DNA of 40,335 bases from Alistipes sp. (GCA_017646625.1 JAGCMF010000034.1:1-40335), one strand, 5' to 3'. Shown: positions 28,370-37,048, numbered from the stretch's first letter. Made by a program: numbers and translations. The notes: a model not told the origin generated them from the sequence alone.

Positions 28370-31300
28370 CTAAATCATACCGTACATCTCAAGTACTCTA
28401 TATCCAGCATCCGATGTCAACAACTGCTCGGCAGCATTTATATACGAAGCATAATTCTCGCCCTCTGCCGTAGCACGTACCGCTGGTAGCGAGTTGTATA
28501 TCTCGAAGATGTTGCATATGTGACGTTCGATGACAATCATCTGTGGATCATTCTCATCATAAGTCGAAGGCGTGATGCGGCTAATTGCTGCGACGTAGTC
28601 CTGGGCCAAGGCATCGAAGTTAAGAGCCTCCTCAACAAGAGGTTCTGCAGCATCTCCATTAGCAACCCAGTCGAAGCTACCAGCTAGCAGATGGCTTGTA
28701 TCAAGCGTCTCGATGATGTCGAGCATAGCGTTGTATAGCTCATCACTGATACGCATCGAGAAGCTGTCATATGAGGCATACTGCAGGTAGTAGCGCACCC
28801 ACTCGCCACGCGACTTGATATACTCCGCAGCAAGGACATCGCCCTTACGGTAGCACGCCTCGGCATGGTTAAAGTAGTCATCGCTACGCAGCAGATACTC
28901 ATCTACCACCGAGGCATCCATACCTCTATGCATCACCGTAGCCTGAAGCTGTGCTGTGGCATCCGATAGCTCGTAGAAGTATAGGAAGTTGTCGCCCACA
29001 TGCTCTATAGTTGTGTTCATGCCAAGCATATCGTCGAACACGGCGATGGCAGCCTCGAGCTCCTCGGTAGCAAGTCCCAAGTAGTAGTTTGCAATGGTGT
29101 AGTAGCCACGCAAGAAGGGCTGCGTATTGCTATGCGAGAACTCTATCTTATGCGATGGTAACACCTCAAGGCCTCTATCCAGGAGGTTCTCAGCAGAGGC
29201 CACATCCTCGGCTGTGCCACGACGCAAGAACTCTGTAGCCACACGTGCGAAGTTCTCACGGAGGCGCGAGGCGCTGATGTTGTAGCGGTAGAAGTAGTCG
29301 ACAAGGACATCGTCATCGGCGAGGTTACCGAAGTGCAGCGGCTCACGCACAGATGCATCACCCATGAAGAAGGGATACAACGCATCGGCATTCAAGTAGC
29401 CCAACTCTGCACCCGAACGGTAGCGTGTATAGACGGGCACAAAGGTGAAGGCATAGCCATCGAAGCGTGCATAGTCAACAATACCATAGTCCTGCATAAG
29501 GTGAGCCTGGGTGAATGACAATGGGCGGTTCCAGCCGAAGTGAGCAAGGAGGTCGAGCATCATGAGGTGATCCTTCGTGATGAAACGCTTATCGCCGAGG
29601 CTTAAGCGCACCTCATCGACAATATCGCGCTGGTCGGCCTCTGTGAGTATACCCGAGGCGATGGCAGCCTCCCTATCTACTGGGATGACATACGTAGGCA
29701 CCGAGAGGATATAGTCAGACTCCTGACCATCTACAGAGCTATCAACCTTTGCCTTGAGGCGGCCAAGGATGGCATAATCCTCCTTGCGCATATCTGCCGG
29801 GATAATCTCACCCTCGCCAAGGATGTGCGACATACCATCATTGATGGCAATGGTCATAGATTCATCCGATGAGAAGAGGCGTATTACATCCTTAAGAGCC
29901 ATAGGCTTATCGGCAAGAATGTCGCTAAAGGCCCAGTATCTATCCATAATCTCGTAGTCGGTCATGAAGTCATCATTGCCGATTATAGCCTCGAAGATGT
30001 CGTATGCCTGGGCATATATTACGTAGGCATCGTAGAATGCCTCCGACTGCATATCGCCATTAGCGCTAAACTCCTCAATTATTGGCTGATACTCCTCGAT
30101 TATATCCTGTGCATCATTTATATTCGCCGTGATGTCGTAGTATGAGCCCGTGATACTCTTCTGCTCGCCAAACAAATCTGTGTAAGTGATGTTATACCTC
30201 TCGAGATTTTCGATACGGCGACGTTCAGCACGCAGGTTACGCGCCGCCTCCACATCGAGGACCTCAACGAGAGGTGCGACAATAACCCAGTCGTTCACGA
30301 AGCTATACTTCGTAGATGGGATGGTGAAGGGCACACCCGCAGCATCGTTTGCTGCGAGCTTCATCTCGTCGATATACCACTCGCCGCCGAGGTATGACGA
30401 GTTCATAACCCTGACATCGGGGCGCACACCCTCAACCTCCTGGCAGTACCACAATGGGAAGGTGTCGTTATCGCCAAAGTTTATGATGATGGCATTCTGT
30501 GGCACGCTATTGAGGTAGTTACGGCCTATATCGCGAGCCATATAACGGCCAGAACGGTCGTGGTCGTCCCAGTTCTCGACAGCGAGCACCGCGGGGACAC
30601 TCGAGGCAAGGAGCACCGACATTACAGCCGCCGTAACCATGGTGCGTGAGCTATGCTTTTTGAGCTTACGCGCTAATGTTGCGAATATGTCGCCAATGGC
30701 CATGACGCCGAGGCCGAGCCATATGCTGAAGGCATAGAAGGCGCCGGCATATACGTAGTCACGTTCACGTGGCTCATCGGGGGCGGTGTTGAAGTATACC
30801 ACGAGGGCTATACCCATCATCACGAAGAGGAGCATCACGACGATGAAGTTACGCCAGTCGGTGTTTAGCTGATAAACAAGGCCGAGGAGGCCGAGGAGCA
30901 GTGGCAAGAAGAAGTAGGTGTTGTGCGCAGCGTTGCTCTGCATATCTGTGGGCAACGATGTGCGGGCGCCAGCATATAGCTCATCGATGAAGTCTATGCC
31001 CGAGAGCCAGCCGCCATGTAGGTATATGCGGTTTTCGGGGTCTGACTGCAGCTGTCTATCATCCTGGCGACCCACGAAGTTCCACATGAAGTAGCGCCAG
31101 AACATATCACCCATCTGGTAGCCCAAGAAGTAACCAATATCCTCCATCGCTGTAGGCTCAAACCATACGCTGCCGTCATCACTCGTGCGACACACCGTAG
31201 GTCGGCCACCATTTAGTGCCACCCATCCCTCCTCGTAGCTTGCCTGCTTCGAGTAGTGCCACATACGGGGGAATAGTCTGTTAGCCTCGCTGGGATACGA

Positions 31301-32530
31301 GTAGCCATCGAACACTACCCTCTCCTCATACTCGCCAGTCTCGGGGTTGAGCCACATCATGCTCTTCGACACACAATCACCCGTAGGTATAAACTCGTCA
31401 TCAGAGTTGTAGTCGGGGTTATTAGCGACCACAGGCATAGGTAATGCCGAGTAGTAGGGGCCGTAGAGCAGTGGGCGGTTACCATACTGGTCACGGTTAA
31501 GCAGGCTCAACAACATATGGGGTGTTGAGGGGTTATTTGAGTTCATCGGAGGGTTCGCCATCGCACGTATTGTCACCGAGGCGTACGACGAGAAACCTAT
31601 GAGTATCACCGCCACAGCAAGTGCCACGCCGTTGAGCACACGGTAGCCCTTACGATGGGTGTAAAGGATGATTATGCCAAGGGCGGTGAAGATGAGCAGC
31701 AAGAATATCAGCATACCCATGTTCACAGGCATGCCGAGGCTATTTACCGCGAAGGTGTCGAATGCTGCGCCGAGAGCCACAGTATATGGGATGATTATTC
31801 CATTTATCGCGCCGAGGATTAGTAGCGAGACGACAAGGGCAAGCATCATCCTTATGACATAGCTCTTTGGGGTCTTTAGCTCGTTGCGGCGGAAGAACCA
31901 TATCATCACCAGCGCAGGTATTGTGAGCAGGTTAAGGATATGCACGCCTATAGATAGACCCATGAGGTAGGCGATGAGTATTATCCAGCGCATGGATGTG
32001 TGTCGGTGGGCATTCTCCTCCCACTTGAACATGAGCCATACCACGAGTGCCGTGAACATCGACGACATGGCATACACCTCGCCCTCGACAGCCGAGAACC
32101 AGAAGGTGTCGGTGTAGGCATACGACAGCGCGCCTATGACACCAGCGCCGAGTATGAGCACCATGCGGTGCAACGACATCTCACCCTTCTCATCCTCGCC
32201 ACGCGATGTCATGCGGCGTGCGAGGTGTGTTATTGTCCAGAAGAGGAAGAGTATACAGAGGCCCGATGCCACGCAGTTCATGGCATTTATCATCACGGGC
32301 ACACTCTCCGCCGAGGGTGCGAATATAGATGCCAGACGTGCCAGCATCATGAAGAGTGGCGCCCCGGGAGGGTGTCCCACCTCCAACTTATAGGATGTAG
32401 CAATAAACTCGCTACAGTCCCACAGACTCGCCGTAGGCTCCATGGTAAGCAGGTAGGAGATGGTAGCGATGACGAATACCGCCCAGCCTGCAATGTTGTT
32501 CCAAAGTTTGAATCTATTCATATTCTGCAT
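28370..32530 (-). CDS. Large multi-pass membrane protein, DUF2723 (TMEM260-like), with long soluble C-terminus
   Basis: About 1386 residues from the ATG at 32530; another in-frame ATG at 32521 is equally good. An upstream in-frame extension crosses the promoter and was rejected. The N-terminal half has about a dozen hydrophobic helices and the family hallmark EPTASLWDCSEFIATSYKLE, followed by VGHPPGAPLFMMLARL. This resembles GT-C-fold glycosyltransferases, which have early acidic residues after the first helix. A central YGNRPLLYGPYYSALP block follows. The C-terminal about 650 residues are soluble, helical and acidic, possibly TPR-like. TMEM260 is a eukaryotic O-mannosyltransferase, so a polyprenyl-sugar-dependent protein glycosylation role is plausible but not shown. 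It heads the operon to cysS. Confidence 0.85.
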   Translation of the reverse strand: MQNMNRFKLWNNIAGWAVFVIATISYLLTMEPTASLWDCSEFIATSYKLEVGHPPGAPLFMMLARLASIFAPSAESVPVMINAMNCVASGLCILFLFWTITHLARRMTSRGEDEKGEMSLHRMVLILGAGVIGALSYAYTDTFWFSAVEGEVYAMSSMFTALVVWLMFKWEENAHRHTSMRWIILIAYLMGLSIGVHILNLLTIPALVMIWFFRRNELKTPKSYVIRMMLALVVSLLILGAINGIIIPYTVALGAAFDTFAVNSLGMPVNMGMLIFLLLIFTALGIIILYTHRKGYRVLNGVALAVAVILIGFSSYASVTIRAMANPPMNSNNPSTPHMLLSLLNRDQYGNRPLLYGPYYSALPMPVVANNPDYNSDDEFIPTGDCVSKSMMWLNPETGEYEERVVFDGYSYPSEANRLFPRMWHYSKQASYEEGWVALNGGRPTVCRTSDDGSVWFEPTAMEDIGYFLGYQMGDMFWRYFMWNFVGRQDDRQLQSDPENRIYLHGGWLSGIDFIDELYAGARTSLPTDMQSNAAHNTYFFLPLLLGLLGLVYQLNTDWRNFIVVMLLFVMMGIALVVYFNTAPDEPRERDYVYAGAFYAFSIWLGLGVMAIGDIFATLARKLKKHSSRTMVTAAVMSVLLASSVPAVLAVENWDDHDRSGRYMARDIGRNYLNSVPQNAIIINFGDNDTFPLWYCQEVEGVRPDVRVMNSSYLGGEWYIDEMKLAANDAAGVPFTIPSTKYSFVNDWVIVAPLVEVLDVEAARNLRAERRRIENLERYNITYTDLFGEQKSITGSYYDITANINDAQDIIEEYQPIIEEFSANGDMQSEAFYDAYVIYAQAYDIFEAIIGNDDFMTDYEIMDRYWAFSDILADKPMALKDVIRLFSSDESMTIAINDGMSHILGEGEIIPADMRKEDYAILGRLKAKVDSSVDGQESDYILSVPTYVIPVDREAAIASGILTEADQRDIVDEVRLSLGDKRFITKDHLMMLDLLAHFGWNRPLSFTQAHLMQDYGIVDYARFDGYAFTFVPVYTRYRSGAELGYLNADALYPFFMGDASVREPLHFGNLADDDVLVDYFYRYNISASRLRENFARVATEFLRRGTAEDVASAENLLDRGLEVLPSHKIEFSHSNTQPFLRGYYTIANYYLGLATEELEAAIAVFDDMLGMNTTIEHVGDNFLYFYELSDATAQLQATVMHRGMDASVVDEYLLRSDDYFNHAEACYRKGDVLAAEYIKSRGEWVRYYLQYASYDSFSMRISDELYNAMLDIIETLDTSHLLAGSFDWVANGDAAEPLVEEALNFDALAQDYVAAISRITPSTYDENDPQMIVIERHICNIFEIYNSLPAVRATAEGENYASYINAAEQLLTSDAGYRVLEMYGMI

Positions 32531-32555
32531 AATTCTCTTTTCTCCAATTAATCTG

Positions 32556-32563
32556 CAAATATA
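32556..32563 (-). promoter_or_regulatory. -7 element of the DUF2723 operon
   Basis: The minus strand reads TATATTTG, an exact match, with a weak -33 (TTCG, 32583-32586) at the correct 19-base spacing. It lies 26 bases before the ATG at 32530. Confidence 0.65.
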
Positions 32564-32780
32564 ATAATATTTGATTGATAAACGAACATTTATTCCAATT
32601 ATTTTTTTCGCCACACTAAATATCACTCTTCCACTACCCCGCAACCACCACATGCGATACCGAAAAGAGCCAACATAAGAGGGTCATCAACAATTCCTAT
32701 ATAGCACAATTTTCCACTATTTGGAAATAATATACAATCCCCGAGCACCACAATTTAATTTAAATTTTTTTGGCGTTTGT

Positions 32781-32811
32781 TTTGCATAATTAAGAAATTA
32801 TCTTACCTTTG
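32781..32811 (+). promoter_or_regulatory. Promoter of the surface lipoprotein
   Basis: TTTG (32781-32784), exactly 19 bases, then TACCTTTG (32804-32811): a full match to the Bacteroidetes consensus. Predicted start of transcription is about 32815-32818, about 295 nt before the lipoprotein ATG at 33113, an unusually long leader. Confidence 0.8.
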
Positions 32812-32830
32812 TGATAGACTATCCAATAAG

Positions 32831-32923
32831 ATGATGTATTCGAAGATTACATATCGCAATACAATCCTCCTCCCAAGTTGCATCGGGGGGGGGATTTTTG
32901 CTGTGTATCAACGAATTACATAA
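32831..32923 (+). CDS. Candidate 30-residue leader ORF across the G-tract hairpin
   Basis: An ATG about 15 nt after the predicted transcription start opens a 30-codon frame (starting MMYSKITYRN) that ends with TAA at 32921-32923. It passes straight through the hairpin at 32864-32895 and the nine-G tract, encoding consecutive glycines there. Loss of one G would shift it to a stop shortly after (near 32930); gain of one G would extend it to about 32990. A ribosome reading it could open the hairpin. No homologue is recognised and it may not be translated. Confidence 0.3.
   Translation: MMYSKITYRNTILLPSCIGGGIFAVYQRIT
32864..32899 (+). promoter_or_regulatory. Terminator-like attenuator hairpin with nine-G tract in the leader
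   Basis: An 11-bp stem (two G-U pairs): left arm 32864-32874, ten-base loop, right arm 32885-32895, whose first nine bases are all G (32885-32893). Four further T follow (32896-32899), so this looks like an intrinsic terminator inside the 5' leader of the lipoprotein gene. Because one arm is a homopolymer, slippage would change the stem's length and register and the frame of the overlapping leader ORF. The regulatory role is inferred. Confidence 0.55.
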
Positions 32924-32962
32924 ATAAATCTTCCTATAATCCCTATAATATACAAAAGGTAT

Positions 32963-33036
32963 CCTCGCCTCCTTCGGTTGGCGGGGCGTAATGCGTTGTA
33001 TCTGTGGCATCTACTTGCAGCCACAACGCCATAGAG
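32963..33036 (+). promoter_or_regulatory. Further structured part of the lipoprotein leader
   Basis: Two more stems lie between the attenuator and the gene. CCTCGCC (32963-32969) pairs with GGCGGGG (32980-32986). A two-step hairpin follows, GCGTT...AACGC enclosing GTGGC...GCCAC (about 32993-33031). I do not recognise a known riboswitch consensus. The last 50 bases before the ATG are A/T-rich and unstructured, as expected for translation initiation without a Shine-Dalgarno. Confidence 0.4.
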
Positions 33037-33112
33037 AGTATCTCGCGCAATATTTTATCAAAACACAAAGAATACACAATTTTTCAATTAATTAATTTTT
33101 AACATTTTCACT

Positions 33113-35920
33113 ATGAAAAGATTTTTAGCTTTAGCGGCATTGGTACTCGGCGTGGTATCATGTCAGACAGAGCCCGAGGGTCTCGACGTTATCGTCGATG
33201 GCGAGGTTGACACTGTTATCACCGTAAACATTCCCGAATCGGAGACTCGTGCAAACGCAGGCACAAACAGCGCAGAGGGCGCATTTACTAATGGTGTACT
33301 CGGCACAGAGAGCGACAACACCACTATGCGCTACATCTTCCAGGTCTACTACAATGGCGAGACATCGGACGACAAGCACCATCGCCAGGTTGCATACAGC
33401 GATGGTACTTCTGTATCGTTCCCAGTACGTCTTATCCCTGGTCGCGACTATAGGTTTGTTGTTTGGGCAGATGTTGTTGCCGATGGCAAGAACGACACCG
33501 ACCTTCACTACAACACTGACGACCTTACAAACATTACTCTCGAGGGCGATTGGAATGCTATGGACGAGACTCGTGATGCTTTCACGGCTTACAAGGATGT
33601 TGTACAGTACAACGGCCAGCAGGCTATCAACATCGACCTCTATCGTCCATTTGCCAAGCTTCGCGTCTTGACTACCGATTTCGACGTGCTCGAGAGCTAC
33701 GGTGTTTCGGCCAAGTATGCCACTGTTGAGTATACCACCAAGCACCGCGCGGGCTTCAACGCGTATACTGGCGCGGCAGCAGCTGCTTCTGAGACCAAGA
33801 CTCACCGCTACGAGATTGCAAACTACTCTACCGAGACTAACGCATCGCGCACAATCTTCTCTGACTACTTCTTTGCCGAGAACGACGTTGTAAGCTTTAA
33901 TCTCTATGTATATGAGGATGAGGCTAGGACTAAGCTTATCAAGCAGATTGCCTTCAACACCGACATTAACGTTAAGCGCAACTACTTGACTACTTTGAAG
34001 GGTAATGTTCTTACCGATGGCAACAAGGTTAACATCGAGGTTAAGCCAGGATTGGGCGGCACTGACGATCCTGATTATAACTACAACGTTCTCACATCGG
34101 GCGACGAGCTTGTTGCAGCTATAGCTAACGGTGGTAGCTACAAGGTAGGTAACAATATCTACGTTGCTGATACACGTGCTGCGCTTGCTACTCGTGCTGC
34201 AGCTAGCCAGACTACTACCATCCTAAACCTCAACGGCTATAAGATCATCTTCGAGGAGGGCGCTACTATCGAGGTGCCTGTAGGCAAGACTCTTATTATC
34301 AACGATGAGACGGAGAACAACACCGGTGCTATCGAGGCAGGCAATAATGCAGGTTTCGACAACAAGGGTACTATAAAGATTGAGAGCGGTATCGTTGGCG
34401 AGAGCTCTATCGACAACAATGGTGGTACTGTAAACATCGAGGGTGGTGACCTTGCAACAGGTGCAGTCCAGAACAACAGCGGTACTGCTAACATCGTAGG
34501 TGACAACATCGACAAGAATGTTGTTAACGGCGAGGTAACTGACTACTATGCAGGCATTATCAAGGCATTTGCTGAGGGTGGCGAGTTCACGTTGGGTGCA
34601 AGCCTCAAGCTTGAGCAGCCTCTTACACTTGCTAATGGCAAGACTTTGAAACTCACAATCGCTGAGGGCGCAGTATTGAGCATCGTTGATACTACATCTA
34701 AGAACTTCCAGCTTATCGACAACCGTGGTACACTCACAGTTGAGGGTGCTGGTAAGATGACTGTTGAGGCTACTATCAATAGCGGCTGGAGTCGCTACTC
34801 AGCAGTTATCGCTAACAATCCTGGTGGTAACCTCACAGTTAAGGGTGTAACCCTTGAGCACCTCGGAGGTACGGATATGGCTTACGGTATCGATAACCTC
34901 ACAAATGGCAAGGGCACATCTGCTGTTGCGACTATCAACGAGGGTGCAGTTGTTAAGTCTACTTATCGTGCAGTTCGTATGTTCCTCAATGGTGTTGAGG
35001 CAAATAACAGCCTTACTGTAAATGATGGTGCTGTTATCGAGAGCACAGGTGGCAACAGGTCTATCTGGATGCAGGATCCAAGCGCAAATGCCAACACTGG
35101 TACATTGGTTGTAAACCAGGGCGCAACTCTTAAGGGTGATGCATATCTTTCAGTAACTGCTGGCTCTACAGAGTGGCCTGTAAGCGTTAAAATAGCTGAT
35201 GCTGCATTCGCTGAGGGTTACACAGTTGTAACCAGCAATGTTCCTGCTGACTATAAGGTGGTTGAGAAGAATGGTGTTTGGACAGTTGTTCCTAACTTCA
35301 ACGATAACTTCGCAGAGAACACTTGGGAGAATATTATCAAAGCTTGTCAAAATGATATCGTTCCAGAGACTTGGGAAGTAGGTAACAACAAGACAATGAC
35401 TATCGGTGATAAGGAGTACGCAATTCGCATTATTGGCAAAAACCACGATACCTACACTGCAGGTGGTAGGGCTCCTCTTACATTCCAAATAGCAGAGGTC
35501 TGTGGTTCTGCAGCGATGAATGCGACTCAAACCAACACTACTGGTTGGTCTGGCTCTCAGATGAGAACCGTTACTATGCCAGAGATTCTCGCAGCTATGC
35601 CAGTTAAGGATGCAATTAAGGCAGTTAACAAAGAGACTCTAAATGGTACAAGAGATGGTTTGGAGACTACTTCTGACAAGTTGTTCTTGTTGTCAGAGGT
35701 AGAGGTTAATGGCTCAGTATATTTCTCTAATAATTTTGCAGAGGGCTCACGTTATGCTTTCTATACCGGTCTCGACTCTCAAATTATGAATGCATCTTAC
35801 TGGCTCCGTGGTCCTGGTAAAAACAACGCTATTGGTTTTACTCAAATCAATAGTAGCGGTTATATGGCTAATGGCAGTGCAGAGTATGCTTGTGGTGTAG
35901 TATTCGGCTTCTGCTTCTAA
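33113..35920 (+). CDS. Surface lipoprotein: fimbrillin-like N-terminus, beta-helix repeats, C-terminal DUF6273-like domain
   Basis: 935 residues. Lipoprotein signal with Cys17 in LGVVSCQ. Residues about 30-310 resemble the DUF6562/fimbrillin-type beta-sandwich found in Bacteroidales surface lipoproteins (IPESETRAN, GRDYRFVVWAD, YRPFAKLRVLTTDF). Residues about 320-725 are Gly/Asn/Thr-rich short beta-strands (GTIKIESGIVG, GTVNIEGGDL, GTLTVEGAGKM), like a parallel beta-helix. Residues about 728-935 carry DUF6273 marks: an early Trp region (TWENIIKAC), GWSGSQMR, LFLLSEVEVNG, YWLRGPG and a hydrophobic C-terminal strand GVVFGFCF. The last domain's DNA is more A/T-rich than the N-terminal part, suggesting shuffling. 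Probably a surface adhesin or ligand-binding protein; function unknown. Confidence 0.85.
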   Translation: MKRFLALAALVLGVVSCQTEPEGLDVIVDGEVDTVITVNIPESETRANAGTNSAEGAFTNGVLGTESDNTTMRYIFQVYYNGETSDDKHHRQVAYSDGTSVSFPVRLIPGRDYRFVVWADVVADGKNDTDLHYNTDDLTNITLEGDWNAMDETRDAFTAYKDVVQYNGQQAINIDLYRPFAKLRVLTTDFDVLESYGVSAKYATVEYTTKHRAGFNAYTGAAAAASETKTHRYEIANYSTETNASRTIFSDYFFAENDVVSFNLYVYEDEARTKLIKQIAFNTDINVKRNYLTTLKGNVLTDGNKVNIEVKPGLGGTDDPDYNYNVLTSGDELVAAIANGGSYKVGNNIYVADTRAALATRAAASQTTTILNLNGYKIIFEEGATIEVPVGKTLIINDETENNTGAIEAGNNAGFDNKGTIKIESGIVGESSIDNNGGTVNIEGGDLATGAVQNNSGTANIVGDNIDKNVVNGEVTDYYAGIIKAFAEGGEFTLGASLKLEQPLTLANGKTLKLTIAEGAVLSIVDTTSKNFQLIDNRGTLTVEGAGKMTVEATINSGWSRYSAVIANNPGGNLTVKGVTLEHLGGTDMAYGIDNLTNGKGTSAVATINEGAVVKSTYRAVRMFLNGVEANNSLTVNDGAVIESTGGNRSIWMQDPSANANTGTLVVNQGATLKGDAYLSVTAGSTEWPVSVKIADAAFAEGYTVVTSNVPADYKVVEKNGVWTVVPNFNDNFAENTWENIIKACQNDIVPETWEVGNNKTMTIGDKEYAIRIIGKNHDTYTAGGRAPLTFQIAEVCGSAAMNATQTNTTGWSGSQMRTVTMPEILAAMPVKDAIKAVNKETLNGTRDGLETTSDKLFLLSEVEVNGSVYFSNNFAEGSRYAFYTGLDSQIMNASYWLRGPGKNNAIGFTQINSSGYMANGSAEYACGVVFGFCF

Positions 35921-35976
35921 TATTTCAAGGTATTAGAGAATCACTTTAATAATTTGCGATCGACTTTAAGTCGGGC

Positions 35977-36002
35977 ACTTGAGGATTGTGTAATCTTCGA
36001 GT
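35977..36002 (+). other. Hairpin downstream of the lipoprotein gene
   Basis: An 11-bp stem (35977-35987 with 35992-36002, two G-U pairs) with a GTGT loop, 57 bases after the stop codon. There is no T-run, so it is not a classical terminator. A second, long-range 9-bp inverted repeat (36023-36031 with 36063-36071) follows. Confidence 0.5.
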
Positions 36003-36074
36003 AAGCGATAGACACTAAACTACGCAACACATCGTTCTTTATTGCTTTCAGATTTGTTAATTTGTGTTGCGCAA

Positions 36075-36110
36075 GGAGCACCCATCTGCAGTTGGGTGCT
36101 CCTATCTTTT
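36075..36110 (+). terminator. Terminator of the lipoprotein gene
   Basis: A perfect 10-bp stem, GGAGCACCCA (36075-36084) with TGGGTGCTCC (36093-36102), an eight-base loop, then TATCTTTTT. It lies between convergent genes. Confidence 0.8.
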
Positions 36111-36133
36111 TATATATTACTACAAATGTAAAA

Positions 36134-37048
36134 CTACTTACGCCGAGTGATATTGCGCTTAATTCTCTCAAGGCCCGCACGGGGAATAGGCGTTGAGCTT
36201 GCAAGAGTAGCAAACGCCTCATCACTCATAGCAAGCCACGCATCGGCATCGAGAGCCGTAGGGTCGAAGAGTGGGTCAAAAGCTCTATTCCTATGCAGTG
36301 GCGCACGCATATTATAGGGACACACCGTCTGGCAGGCATCGCAGCCAAATATCCAACCATCGAGCTCAACAGCGCACTCACAGCCCTCCCTCTCGATAGT
36401 CCTACACGATATACATCGTCGAGTGTCGACATATCTAAACTCCGAAATAGCGCCATTAGGGCACGCCTCGACACATCGTCGGCACTCGCCACACCCAACA
36501 CCCTCCATAGGTGTATCATAGACATCTACATCCTCCGAGATGAGAAGCTCGCCAAGCAACACCATAGAGCCATAGTCGGGTGTCACAAGGAGTGAGTTCC
36601 TACCGCGCCAGCCGAGGCCCGCACGTATAGCATAGCTCTTCTCGGAGATAGGGGCCGAGTCGGTAAATGCGCGGTACTGCATATCGGGAGAGTGGGCCTT
36701 AAGGCGCGCAGCAAGCTCAAAGAGCATCTGCTTGATAGTGTGGTGATAATCACGAGCAAGAGCATACGATGCTATCTTCGTATCACAACCCTCTGCATAG
36801 CCCCTGCTATACTCCGAGAGGTACGAAACAGCACAAACAATAACACTACGACAACCCTCAACAAGAGCACCCGCATCGAAGCGCTTATCGCCATTTCTCT
36901 CGAGGTATTCAAGAGTAGAGTGGTTACCCGATAACAACCACTCATTGAACAACTTACGTTCCTCAACAAGAGGTGTTGCCATGGTAACACCAACAAGGTC
37001 GAAACCTACCTCTCGCGCAGCATTTATTATAACATTTCGGGATATCAT
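36134..37048 (-). CDS. queG: Epoxyqueuosine reductase
   Basis: 304 residues. A cobalamin- and Fe-S-dependent enzyme that performs the last step of queuosine formation on tRNA. The catalytic Asp130 is in FTDSAPISEKSYA, followed by GLGWRGRNSLLVTP. Two 4Fe-4S clusters: C186-x2-C189-x2-C192-x3-C196 (CGECRRCVEACP), and a second set including C212, C215, C236, C239 and C243 (GCDACQTVCPYN). The C-terminal HEAT-like extension of some QueG proteins is absent. A TAATTTTG element (37066-37073) precedes the start. It converges with the lipoprotein gene. Confidence 0.95.
   Translation of the reverse strand: MISRNVIINAAREVGFDLVGVTMATPLVEERKLFNEWLLSGNHSTLEYLERNGDKRFDAGALVEGCRSVIVCAVSYLSEYSRGYAEGCDTKIASYALARDYHHTIKQMLFELAARLKAHSPDMQYRAFTDSAPISEKSYAIRAGLGWRGRNSLLVTPDYGSMVLLGELLISEDVDVYDTPMEGVGCGECRRCVEACPNGAISEFRYVDTRRCISCRTIEREGCECAVELDGWIFGCDACQTVCPYNMRAPLHRNRAFDPLFDPTALDADAWLAMSDEAFATLASSTPIPRAGLERIKRNITRRK

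Noticed and set aside
32885-32893. Nine-G tract as a mere assembly error
   Set aside because: Not excluded, but the perfect pairing with the C/T-rich arm 32866-32874 suggests it is real and selected; the exact length should still be verified from reads.
32819-33010. 63-codon minus-strand frame in the lipoprotein leader
   Set aside because: It runs opposite the predicted leader and promoter start; no -7 element for it and no recognisable family.
33158-33805. 215-codon minus-strand frame within the lipoprotein gene
   Set aside because: Antisense shadow of the N-terminal domain; no promoter, Val/Ser-rich composition typical of reverse reading.
33113-35920. Complete DGR cassette
   Set aside because: No reverse transcriptase, accessory protein or near-copy template repeat is present in the window; kept only as a hypothesis of a remote target.
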